Shown here piece after piece: positions 1-4,992 of a stretch of 5,698 nucleotides of DNA; within the stretch, counting starts at the first letter, position 1; each line of letters starts with the position of its first letter. The DNA is taken from the NCBI GenBank assembly GCA_027053695.1, contig JALUHL010000245.1:501-6198 (forward strand), read 5' to 3'. Origin of the DNA: Ghiorsea sp. Its GTDB lineage: Bacteria > Pseudomonadota > Zetaproteobacteria > Mariprofundales > Mariprofundaceae. Both the position numbers and the translations under genes were made by a program. Below the pieces are notes generated by a model. It was not told where the DNA came from. It saw nothing but the letters and a program-made list of their open reading frames with translations, and did not search any database.

Positions 1-49
1 GCGCCATGTCTTGATTTATCCATGCGCGTTTCAAGTGTGCCATCATAGA

Positions 50-78
50 TTGACAATGCTTGGATGAGCCTCTACTTT
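50..78 (+). promoter_or_regulatory. Predicted sigma-70 promoter of the parDE operon
   Basis: A perfect -35 hexamer TTGACA lies at 50-55, followed by a 17-nt spacer and a weak -10 TACTTT at 73-78, which matches consensus at three positions including the important A2 and T6. Transcription would begin near 85, giving a very short leader before parD at 101. In this family the ParD or ParDE complex usually represses its own promoter, but I see no convincing palindromic operator here. It may also supply transcription to birA and the genes beyond. Confidence 0.5.
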
Positions 79-86
79 TTCCTATT

Positions 87-93
87 AAAGGAG
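87..93 (+). promoter_or_regulatory. Strong ribosome binding site of parD
   Basis: AAAGGAG sits 7 nt before the ATG at 101. It is the best Shine-Dalgarno sequence in the window and fixes the parD start. ParE has no comparable site, which fits the usual pattern of antitoxin made in excess over toxin. Confidence 0.75.
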
Positions 94-100
94 TGGCTAT

Positions 101-349
101 ATGCATATTTCATTAACACCCAAGCTTGAATCCAAAATAAAATCCAAGGTCAATTCGGGATTATATAACAATGCCAGTGAAGTGGTGCGTGAAGCTCTTC
201 GCTTCATGGAAGAAAACGAAGACATTGTGCAACAAATGAAGTTAAATCACCTTAGACAAGCCGTTGCTGCGGGCGCACATCAAGTCGAAGCTGGGCAGTT
301 CAGCAACCGCCAAGTGGATGATATTATTGCAGACTTAAACAACGCATAG
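101..349 (+). CDS. parD: Type II toxin-antitoxin antitoxin, ParD family
   Basis: This 82-aa protein is a ParD-type antitoxin that would bind and neutralise the ParE toxin encoded next to it and repress their shared promoter. The N-terminal half (residues 1-40) reads as a ribbon-helix-helix DNA-binding fold: a beta strand with ISLTP, a helix with LESKIKSKVNSG, then YNNASEVVREALRFMEE, whose S-E-V-V-R-E-A-L pattern is typical of ParD. The C-terminal half (about 41-82), with LRQAVAAGAHQVEAGQFS, matches the region that in this family wraps the toxin. Length is normal. The start is supported by AAAGGAG 7 nt upstream. The stop is 2 nt before the parE ATG, so the two are co-transcribed. The family is clear; the partner follows from the adjacent gene. 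Confidence 0.92.
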   Translation: MHISLTPKLESKIKSKVNSGLYNNASEVVREALRFMEENEDIVQQMKLNHLRQAVAAGAHQVEAGQFSNRQVDDIIADLNNA

Positions 350-351
350 TT

Positions 352-666
352 ATGTCCCAAACCTACCAACTATCACCCGCTGCCGACCAAGATTTGGTTG
401 ATATTTGGACATACAGCGCACAACACTGGGGCAAGGTGCAAGCCAACCAGTATCTTAAAGATTTAGAAGCCTGTTTTTTATCTTTGCTGCAATCACCAAC
501 GTTGGGTAAACCCCGCCCTGAAATACACCAAGGTTATGCCTCTATTTGTCAGCATAAACATGTTATATTTTATCGAATTCATCACCAAACCATTGAAATT
601 GCGCGTATTTTGCATCAACGCATGGACAGCAAACTGCATATCTCAAACCCATCAGAGGCATCATAG
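352..666 (+). CDS. parE: Type II toxin-antitoxin toxin, ParE/RelE superfamily
   Basis: This 104-aa protein is a ParE-like toxin. Characterised ParE proteins poison DNA gyrase, whereas RelE relatives cut mRNA; the sequence alone does not prove which applies, but pairing with ParD and the overall pattern favour ParE. Visible signatures are YQLSPAADQDLVDIWTYSAQHWG at the N-terminus (cut here only for description: a strand followed by a helical hairpin), QANQYLKDLEACF in the second helix, the GKPRPEI turn near residue 52, the YASICQHKHVIFYRI strands (about 62-76) and the closing IARILHQRMD (83-92), all typical of the family. It appears intact and full length. It has no good Shine-Dalgarno sequence of its own and starts 2 nt after the parD stop, so translation is probably coupled to parD. 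Confidence 0.9.
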   Translation: MSQTYQLSPAADQDLVDIWTYSAQHWGKVQANQYLKDLEACFLSLLQSPTLGKPRPEIHQGYASICQHKHVIFYRIHHQTIEIARILHQRMDSKLHISNPSEAS

Positions 667-668
667 CC

Positions 669-707
669 ATGGCACAAGCAGTAAAGAACACATCACCATG
701 GATTTGA
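669..707 (+). other. Short reading frame over the birA start (leader or frameshifted N-terminus)
   Basis: An ATG at 669 is preceded by AGAGG at 654-658 with 10-nt spacing, a better ribosome site than anything before the birA ATG at 698. It encodes MAQAVKNTSPWI and stops at TGA 705-707, overlapping the first codons of the ligase frame. It could be a leader peptide that couples translation to birA, or the remains of the original birA N-terminus after loss of one base in the T run at 703-705. One added T would join the peptide directly to LNIQHFDSLDSTN of the ligase. It may also be a chance frame. Confidence 0.3.
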
Positions 708-1435
708 ACATCCAACATTTTGACAGCCTTGATTCTACCAATCAGGAAGCTTTAAGGCAGGCAAAGAAAGGAGCAAAAGAAGGTTTGACTATTGTGGCCA
801 AAAGCCAAACCCACGGCAAAGGCAGGTTAGGCAGGTCGTGGCAAACGCTGCATGATTCTCTGGCATTAAGCATTTTACTTCGTCCCAATATTGCCGCCAT
901 TGATGTGCCTAAATTTTCGCTGCTTGCGGCTGTGGCAACGCACCAAGCATTGGCCTTGTTTGCGCCCAAAGTTGGCATCAAATGGCCCAATGATTTGCTA
1001 ATTGAGAGCAAAAAAGTGTGCGGCATTCTCACTGAGATGCAAAGCGCTTCGCATGGCATTGCTGTGGTGCTGGGCATAGGTATCAATATCAATACGCCCA
1101 AAGAAGGTTGGGAAGCTGATATGCGAACTCCACCCACAAGTTTGAGCGACTATTGCTCGCAGCCCATCAGCCGTGATGATGTGTTGCAAGCTACACTTGA
1201 ATCCGTCCATGAACATTATGAACTCTGGCAACATCAGGGCTTTGCTCCCATCCATGAGGCTTGGGAAAAAGCGCATGTGGCTAGCCAAAAAGAAGTTTCC
1301 GTGTTTGATGGTAAAGCATATATTCAAGGGCTTGCGCTGGGTCTAGCGGATGACGGTGCACTTCGGTTGTTGGTCAATGGCAAAGAACAGCGTATCATTG
1401 CTGGCGATGTATCACTTATGGAATCAAAAACATGA
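698..1435 (+). CDS. birA: Biotin-[acetyl-CoA-carboxylase] ligase, monofunctional
   Basis: This 245-aa cytoplasmic enzyme makes biotinyl-5'-AMP and transfers biotin to the acceptor lysine of biotin carboxyl carrier protein, feeding fatty acid synthesis. The class hallmarks are present: DSTN at 12-15, the biotinyl-AMP loop GKGRLGRSW at 40-48, KWPND at 95-99, KVCGILTE with the active-site lysine at about 106, and GIGININ at 126-132. A small SH3-like C-terminal domain (about 195-240) ends in GDVSL. It lacks the N-terminal helix-turn-helix of E. coli BirA, so it should not repress biotin genes. I start it at ATG 698 because the catalytic domain begins immediately after; the frame is open upstream to 536, but that part is the shadow of parE. 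The ribosome site before 698 is weak and a competing start lies at 669. It overlaps coaX by 4 nt (ATGA). Confidence 0.93.
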   Translation: MDLNIQHFDSLDSTNQEALRQAKKGAKEGLTIVAKSQTHGKGRLGRSWQTLHDSLALSILLRPNIAAIDVPKFSLLAAVATHQALALFAPKVGIKWPNDLLIESKKVCGILTEMQSASHGIAVVLGIGININTPKEGWEADMRTPPTSLSDYCSQPISRDDVLQATLESVHEHYELWQHQGFAPIHEAWEKAHVASQKEVSVFDGKAYIQGLALGLADDGALRLLVNGKEQRIIAGDVSLMESKT

Positions 1436-2238
1436 ACCAAAATAGCACAAAAAAACAACGCTTTCTCTGCATTGATGTGGGCAACACGCAAATGGTGTTC
1501 GGCCTTTATTTTGGCTCGGATTTAAAAGCGCATTGGCGTTTATCCAGCAACCATCAGCTCACATCCGATGAATTAAGCTGGCAATTGTTTGGCATGTTTT
1601 CCCAATTTGAACACGACCCCAAAGCCCTAGATGGTATTATGGTCGCATCGGTGGTGCCGCATTTGGATGATGTATTAAAAGATGCCTGCATCCAGACTTG
1701 CGCACAAACCCCTGCTTTTGTCGGCAGCGCAAATGTAAAAACAGGCATCGCCATTGATTATAAAAACCCCAAAGAAGTCGGTGCCGATAGGGTTGTCAAT
1801 GCGCTGGCAGCACGCGAACTTTTTGGCGCACCTGCCATTATTTTAGATTGCGGCACAGCCACCACATTTGATGTCATCTCCTCTGATGGGCGATATGCGG
1901 GCGGCTTGATTATCCCTGGCATTGAAGTGGCGCTTGAAGCTTTGTCTAAACGCGCTGCCAAGCTTCCTGAAGTCGCCATTGCGCCTGTGGACACATTGAT
2001 AGGAAAGGATACCGTGGGCAGCATGCAAGCTGGGGTTTATTGGTCGGCTGTGGATGGGTTAAATGGCATCATCAAAAGGCTTTTAAATGAGGACGGTTAT
2101 GCACAAGCCACCATCATTGCTACGGGCGGTTTGGCTGAAAAATTAAAGCCTGATATGCCAAGCGTGCAATATGTTGAGCCGCATTTGACACTGAAAGGCA
2201 TCCTTCTGGTCGCGGAGAAACATTTCAAACATGGCTAA
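1432..2238 (+). CDS. coaX: Type III pantothenate kinase (CoaX/Baf family)
   Basis: This 268-aa enzyme phosphorylates pantothenate to 4'-phosphopantothenate, the first step of CoA biosynthesis, in the cytoplasm. It belongs to the acetate and sugar kinase/actin-like fold. Motifs in order are DVGNT at 15-19 (phosphate-binding loop 1), the GADR motif at 117-120 followed by VVNA with D119 as the expected catalytic aspartate, DCGTATTFD at 139-147, GGLIIPGI at 157-164, SKRAAKLP at 172-179, and ATGGLAE near 230-236. Length is typical for the family. Unlike type I CoaA, CoaX enzymes are known to resist CoA feedback inhibition and usually need a monovalent cation. The start overlaps the birA stop in an ATGA, indicating translational coupling, and the end overlaps the next gene by 8 nt. 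The coaX gene directly after birA is a common arrangement in proteobacteria. Confidence 0.96.
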   Translation: MNQNSTKKQRFLCIDVGNTQMVFGLYFGSDLKAHWRLSSNHQLTSDELSWQLFGMFSQFEHDPKALDGIMVASVVPHLDDVLKDACIQTCAQTPAFVGSANVKTGIAIDYKNPKEVGADRVVNALAARELFGAPAIILDCGTATTFDVISSDGRYAGGLIIPGIEVALEALSKRAAKLPEVAIAPVDTLIGKDTVGSMQAGVYWSAVDGLNGIIKRLLNEDGYAQATIIATGGLAEKLKPDMPSVQYVEPHLTLKGILLVAEKHFKHG

Positions 2239-2866
2239 TCTGAAAAACATCATCGGAGCCCTTAGCGTGCTTGTTTTAGGCTGGCTGGCTTGGACGGCAT
2301 GGTTCCCACCTGAATTTGCCCATGAACAAAGCGATGTGCGCGTGTTTATCCCCGAACGGCCAAACCTTGGCAGCTTAGAGCATGAAAAATGGCGCGTGTT
2401 CACCAAACGTATGGTTTGGAAAAAGGCCGTGGATGAGCTGCAAGCCAAATTCAAAGAACACAATATGGACCCCATCATTTTAGAGCGCAGAGAAGCCGTG
2501 CAACTGCACGTGTTTGACGACCCCCGCACCTTTGTATCCAATGCTGAGGCTCAAGCTGCATTGAAAGAATGGAAGATTGATAGCGTGGATATTTTAAGGC
2601 GCAAAGATGGCAAATATATGCTTGGGCTTGGTAGATTCTTTTTGCCCGAATATGCCAAATTGCGCCAAGAAGCCTTGCAAGCTTTAAAGAAACCTTTTAA
2701 ATATTCTCAAGAAACAAAAATTATCCCCACCTACCGCTTTATTTTTCCTGCATTATCGGAAAAAGAAGCGGAAGTGCTTTGGAAAAATATCCAAGATATG
2801 GGCGCGATTAACCCTGTGATGATGACAGAGAATGAATTTAACGCCCTCTTTGTTGGCGGTATGTAA
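2231..2866 (+). CDS. Membrane-anchored hypothetical protein, diverged SPOR-like
   Basis: This 211-aa protein has a short cytoplasmic N-terminus, one membrane helix (about residues 7-24, rich in L, V, W) and a mostly charged remainder that is probably periplasmic. I do not recognise a confident family. The place after birA-coaX is often taken by a SPOR-domain protein in gammaproteobacteria. The segment at about 90-152 has matching features: a strand with VQLHVF, a helix NAEAQAALKEW, IDSVDILR, then KYMLGLGRFFLPEYAKLRQE, which looks like the SPOR pattern of a glycine-containing strand followed by a helix. A further strand-helix unit (TYRFIFPALSEKEAEVLW) spans about 167-184. SPOR domains bind denuded peptidoglycan at division sites; whether this protein does so is inference. 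GGAG at 2214-2217 lies 13 nt before the ATG. It overlaps coaX by 8 nt and precedes ampD by 8 nt, so it is part of the operon. Confidence 0.8.
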   Translation: MANLKNIIGALSVLVLGWLAWTAWFPPEFAHEQSDVRVFIPERPNLGSLEHEKWRVFTKRMVWKKAVDELQAKFKEHNMDPIILERREAVQLHVFDDPRTFVSNAEAQAALKEWKIDSVDILRRKDGKYMLGLGRFFLPEYAKLRQEALQALKKPFKYSQETKIIPTYRFIFPALSEKEAEVLWKNIQDMGAINPVMMTENEFNALFVGGM

Positions 2867-2874
2867 GCTAAGCT

Positions 2875-3450
2875 ATGGTGTTGCGCGATATTTCATACCT
2901 TGCTTCACCACACTTTGATGCTCGCCCCCAACACATTGATAGTCATACTGGTATTGATTTGATTGTGCTGCATGCCATCTCTTTGCCCGATGGTGAATTT
3001 GAAGCGCAACATATTTCAGACTTTTTTTTGGGTAAGCTTGATAATAATGCCCACCCCAGCTTTCAAGACTTGGCAGATGTGCGCGTATCTGCACATTTTG
3101 TGGTCGATAGACAAGGCAACATCACTCAGTTTGTACCTATCGGAAAACGCGCTTGGCATGCAGGGGAATCTGAATGGCAAGGCAAGACCAACTGCAATGA
3201 CTACAGCATTGGTATTGAAATGATTGGTGATGAACGCAAGCCCTTTACCCGAAAACAATACACCGAAACCGCGCGCCTCTGCCGCAGCCTGATGCAGCAA
3301 TACCCCAACATAGACAAAACCCGCATTATTGGTCATCAAGATATCGCGCCAACCAGAAAATGGGATCCCGGCAAACAGTTTGATTGGCAGCATTTTCGCC
3401 GCTCATTTGCCCATATCCAATACCTTTACGAAAAAGAACACATCGCTTAA
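2875..3450 (+). CDS. ampD: 1,6-anhydro-N-acetylmuramyl-L-alanine amidase AmpD
   Basis: This 191-aa zinc amidase cleaves the bond between anhydro-N-acetylmuramic acid and the stem peptide of recycled muropeptides in the cytoplasm. In many proteobacteria its loss raises AmpC beta-lactamase through AmpR. It is an N-acetylmuramoyl-L-alanine amidase type 2 domain across nearly the whole length, without a signal peptide, as expected for AmpD. Expected zinc ligands are H33 (in VLHAISLP), H154 (in GHQDIAP) and D164 (in KWDPG); the catalytic pair is E115 (in SIGIEMIG) and K162. AmpD hallmarks include ASPHFDARP at 10-18, RVSAHFVVDRQG at 70-81, KRAWHAGES at 91-99 and CNDYSIGIE at 107-115. An in-frame stop at 2869-2871 limits the start to 2875 or the GTG/TTG codons just after it. 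The ribosome site is weak, so translation may be coupled to the gene before it. Confidence 0.96.
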   Translation: MVLRDISYLASPHFDARPQHIDSHTGIDLIVLHAISLPDGEFEAQHISDFFLGKLDNNAHPSFQDLADVRVSAHFVVDRQGNITQFVPIGKRAWHAGESEWQGKTNCNDYSIGIEMIGDERKPFTRKQYTETARLCRSLMQQYPNIDKTRIIGHQDIAPTRKWDPGKQFDWQHFRRSFAHIQYLYEKEHIA

Positions 3451-3451
3451 T

Positions 3452-4255
3452 TTACCATATAAGCTGCAACATTTTCATCGCCAAGAGCAACAGAATCACT
3501 GCAAGTACTTTCTTCAACAAGTGAACGGGTAAGGTATGTGATAACTTTGCGCCGAGGGGTGCTGTAAACACACTCACCACAGAAATGAGCAACACCGCAG
3601 GCATATACACATAACCTACTGAATATACAGGTAAATCAGGCTCATTCCAACCACTCATGGCATAGCCTATAGCTCCTGCCACCGCAATAGGCACGCCAAG
3701 GGCTGCTGATGTGGCAATCGCATGTTGCACTTTCACATTACACCACGTTAAAAAAGGTACGCTCATCGTACCTCCGCCAATCGCCACCAATGCCGAAATA
3801 CCACCAATACCAAAACCCACGCCTGCAAGCCCTGCTTTGCTGGGTAATGTTCGGTGGGGTTTGGGCTTGATATTAAGCCACATTTGAATAGCGACATACG
3901 TCATAAATATGCTAAAAAACACGGCGAGAAATGTGCGAGAAAAATACGCCGTAAAAAAGGATAACGTCAATGTACCAAGCAACAAACCTAGTGCCATCTG
4001 TTTCCATACATCCCAACGCACCGCACCATGCTGGTGATGGCTGTATGCACTGGCCATGGATGTGGTGACAATCGCTGCCATGGATGTACCCAGTGCCATG
4101 TGTACAAGTTGGGCTTGGTCAAAGCCTTGAGCTATAAATATCATGGTCAGTAGCGGCACCATAATACCCCCACCGCCAATACCCAAAAGGCCAGCAAAAA
4201 AGCCAACGATTAGCCCTAACCCCAAATAGGGAAGCATCCAAAAAAATATTTCCAT
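3452..4255 (-). CDS. TauE/SafE (TSUP) family membrane permease
   Basis: This 267-aa inner-membrane protein belongs to the TauE/SafE family, whose members move sulfite, sulfoacetate, sulfolactate or other small organosulfur or carboxylate anions, usually outward. The substrate cannot be read from sequence. It has about eight hydrophobic segments in two homologous halves, and the internal duplication is visible: GIGGGGIMVPLLT (from 25) matches AIGGGTMSVPFLT (from 158), and HMALGTSMA (52-60) matches HAIATSAALG (178-187). A basic loop KPKPHRTLPSK near 130-140 joins the halves. I chose ATG at 4255; a TTG two codons upstream (4261) keeps the same frame and neither has a strong ribosome site. The stop lies one base from the convergent ampD stop. 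The barrel-protein gene lies 52 nt upstream on the same strand and may share its transcript. Confidence 0.93.
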   Translation of the reverse strand: MEIFFWMLPYLGLGLIVGFFAGLLGIGGGGIMVPLLTMIFIAQGFDQAQLVHMALGTSMAAIVTTSMASAYSHHQHGAVRWDVWKQMALGLLLGTLTLSFFTAYFSRTFLAVFFSIFMTYVAIQMWLNIKPKPHRTLPSKAGLAGVGFGIGGISALVAIGGGTMSVPFLTWCNVKVQHAIATSAALGVPIAVAGAIGYAMSGWNEPDLPVYSVGYVYMPAVLLISVVSVFTAPLGAKLSHTLPVHLLKKVLAVILLLLAMKMLQLIW

Positions 4256-4307
4256 ACCCAAAGACTAACCACTACCTAAAAATATCAAAGCCCTTAGCTA
4301 TCAAGGA

Positions 4308-4811
4308 TTAGAATTCTAAAATATTAACTTTCAGTTGAAAGAAAAACAGAGCAACCATTTTAGGGTCAACTTTAGGTATGTATGTAACATTTAGAGCAAC
4401 GTTTTTGGTGCCTATGGTCATCGCAGGCAGTACACCTAAAAATGGTTGGTTATTCTTGAAATTTTCTCTGGTCATCAAAAAAGAAACTATGCCGACATCG
4501 GTATACAATCCTGTTTCAGCCCACTTAAAGCGGCGCATCATACCGCCACCTGCATAATAGGATGGGTTTTTATGCGAGTCTAAAAAACCAGATACCGTTA
4601 CAAAAGGAATCCAGTCGGTGTGGTTATCCGTAAAGTCATATTGGAAGCCTGCGCCCCAGTTCTCTTCATTAAAGCTCGGTTGACCTGCGGGTGCACCTTG
4701 TAAATGAAGAGCTTTGCCATTCAAAAGTAAACTAAAATCATCTGCATAAACTGGCAAAGCCATAAGGTTAATGAAAATAAACAACTGTAATATTGGCCTT
4801 AATCGATTCAT
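4308..4811 (-). CDS. Predicted small outer-membrane beta-barrel protein
   Basis: This 167-aa protein has a classic signal peptide: basic MNRLR, a hydrophobic core ILQLFIFINLMAL, and a VYA cleavage site before D24. The mature part of about 144 aa alternates short amphipathic strands (GAGFQYDF, WIPFVTVSGF, YYAGGGMMRRF, TGLYTDVGIVSF, GVLPAMTIG, NVALNVTYIP, MVALFFFQLKVNI) with polar turns and ends in phenylalanine, the usual C-terminal signal for BAM-dependent barrels. Its size fits an eight-stranded barrel. The NEENWGAGFQYDF segment and overall layout recall PagP-like or related small barrels of proteobacteria, but I cannot assign an enzyme activity. I start at ATG 4811 because it gives the best signal peptide; GGAG sits just 1 nt before it, unusually close. 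A TTG at 4826 is a poorer alternative. Its own promoter-like sequence lies upstream; the permease gene follows. Confidence 0.75.
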   Translation of the reverse strand: MNRLRPILQLFIFINLMALPVYADDFSLLLNGKALHLQGAPAGQPSFNEENWGAGFQYDFTDNHTDWIPFVTVSGFLDSHKNPSYYAGGGMMRRFKWAETGLYTDVGIVSFLMTRENFKNNQPFLGVLPAMTIGTKNVALNVTYIPKVDPKMVALFFFQLKVNILEF

Positions 4812-4848
4812 GCTCCGTATGAGCAATTACATTGCCAGACAGCAAGTT

Positions 4849-4878
4849 GTTATATATTACCAGTTTCTCATCAATCAA
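4849..4878 (-). promoter_or_regulatory. Predicted promoter of the barrel-protein gene
   Basis: Read on the minus strand, a -35 TTGATT (4873-4878) and a -10 TATAAC (4849-4854, five of six consensus) are separated by 18 nt. Transcription would start near 4842, about 30 nt before the ATG at 4811. The surrounding AT-rich stretch (4850-4920) contains no other gene. The transcript may continue into the TSUP permease gene, as no strong terminator is visible between the two. Confidence 0.5.
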
Positions 4879-4939
4879 ACTTATTTAAATAGGCAAATTA
4901 TGCAGCTTGTAGCAAATATTTCCTAAGGTTCGGTACTAC

Positions 4940-4969
4940 AAAAAAGGCCTCTACATCGTAGAAGCCTTT
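4940..4969 (-). terminator. Rho-independent terminator of the subtilase gene
   Basis: An inverted repeat pairs AAAGGC (4943-4948) with GCCTTT (4964-4969) and TCTAC (4950-4954) with GTAGA (4958-4962), with one C/A mismatch and a 3-nt loop. On the minus strand the stem runs into six T residues (4945-4940), the typical U tract. It begins 24 nt past the stop of the peptidase gene. On the plus strand there is no comparable T run, so it acts mainly for the minus strand. Confidence 0.85.
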
Positions 4970-4992
4970 CTCATCAGTTTAATGCGAATAAG

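Noticed and set aside
1..28. GCGCCATG / CATGCGC inverted repeat at the left edge as an insertion-sequence end or attC-like site
   Set aside because: The pairing needs a bulge, the arms are short, and no transposase, integrase or direct repeat accompanies it.
536..697. Extended birA start at 536, adding 54 residues
   Set aside because: The extra residues are parE read in another frame and match no ligase N-terminus; no helix-turn-helix is encoded there.
742..1327. Long open frames on the minus strand opposite birA
   Set aside because: They overlap a protein with every biotin-ligase motif on the plus strand, have no recognisable domains and lack ribosome sites; they are shadows of the real gene.
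1554..2028. Minus-strand open frames opposite coaX
   Set aside because: The plus strand carries all CoaX motifs, and the antisense translations show no domain or conserved pattern.
2873..3393. Additional frames on both strands within ampD
   Set aside because: AmpD has complete zinc-binding and catalytic residues in one frame; the others are compositional by-products.
3445..3464. GCTTA / TAAGC inverted repeat at the ampD-permease junction as a bidirectional terminator
   Set aside because: The stem is only 5 bp with a 10-nt loop and no T run; it is too weak to call.
4293..4307. CCTT...AAGG hairpin between the barrel-protein and permease genes as a terminator
   Set aside because: It has only four base pairs and no adjacent U tract, so read-through is more likely.
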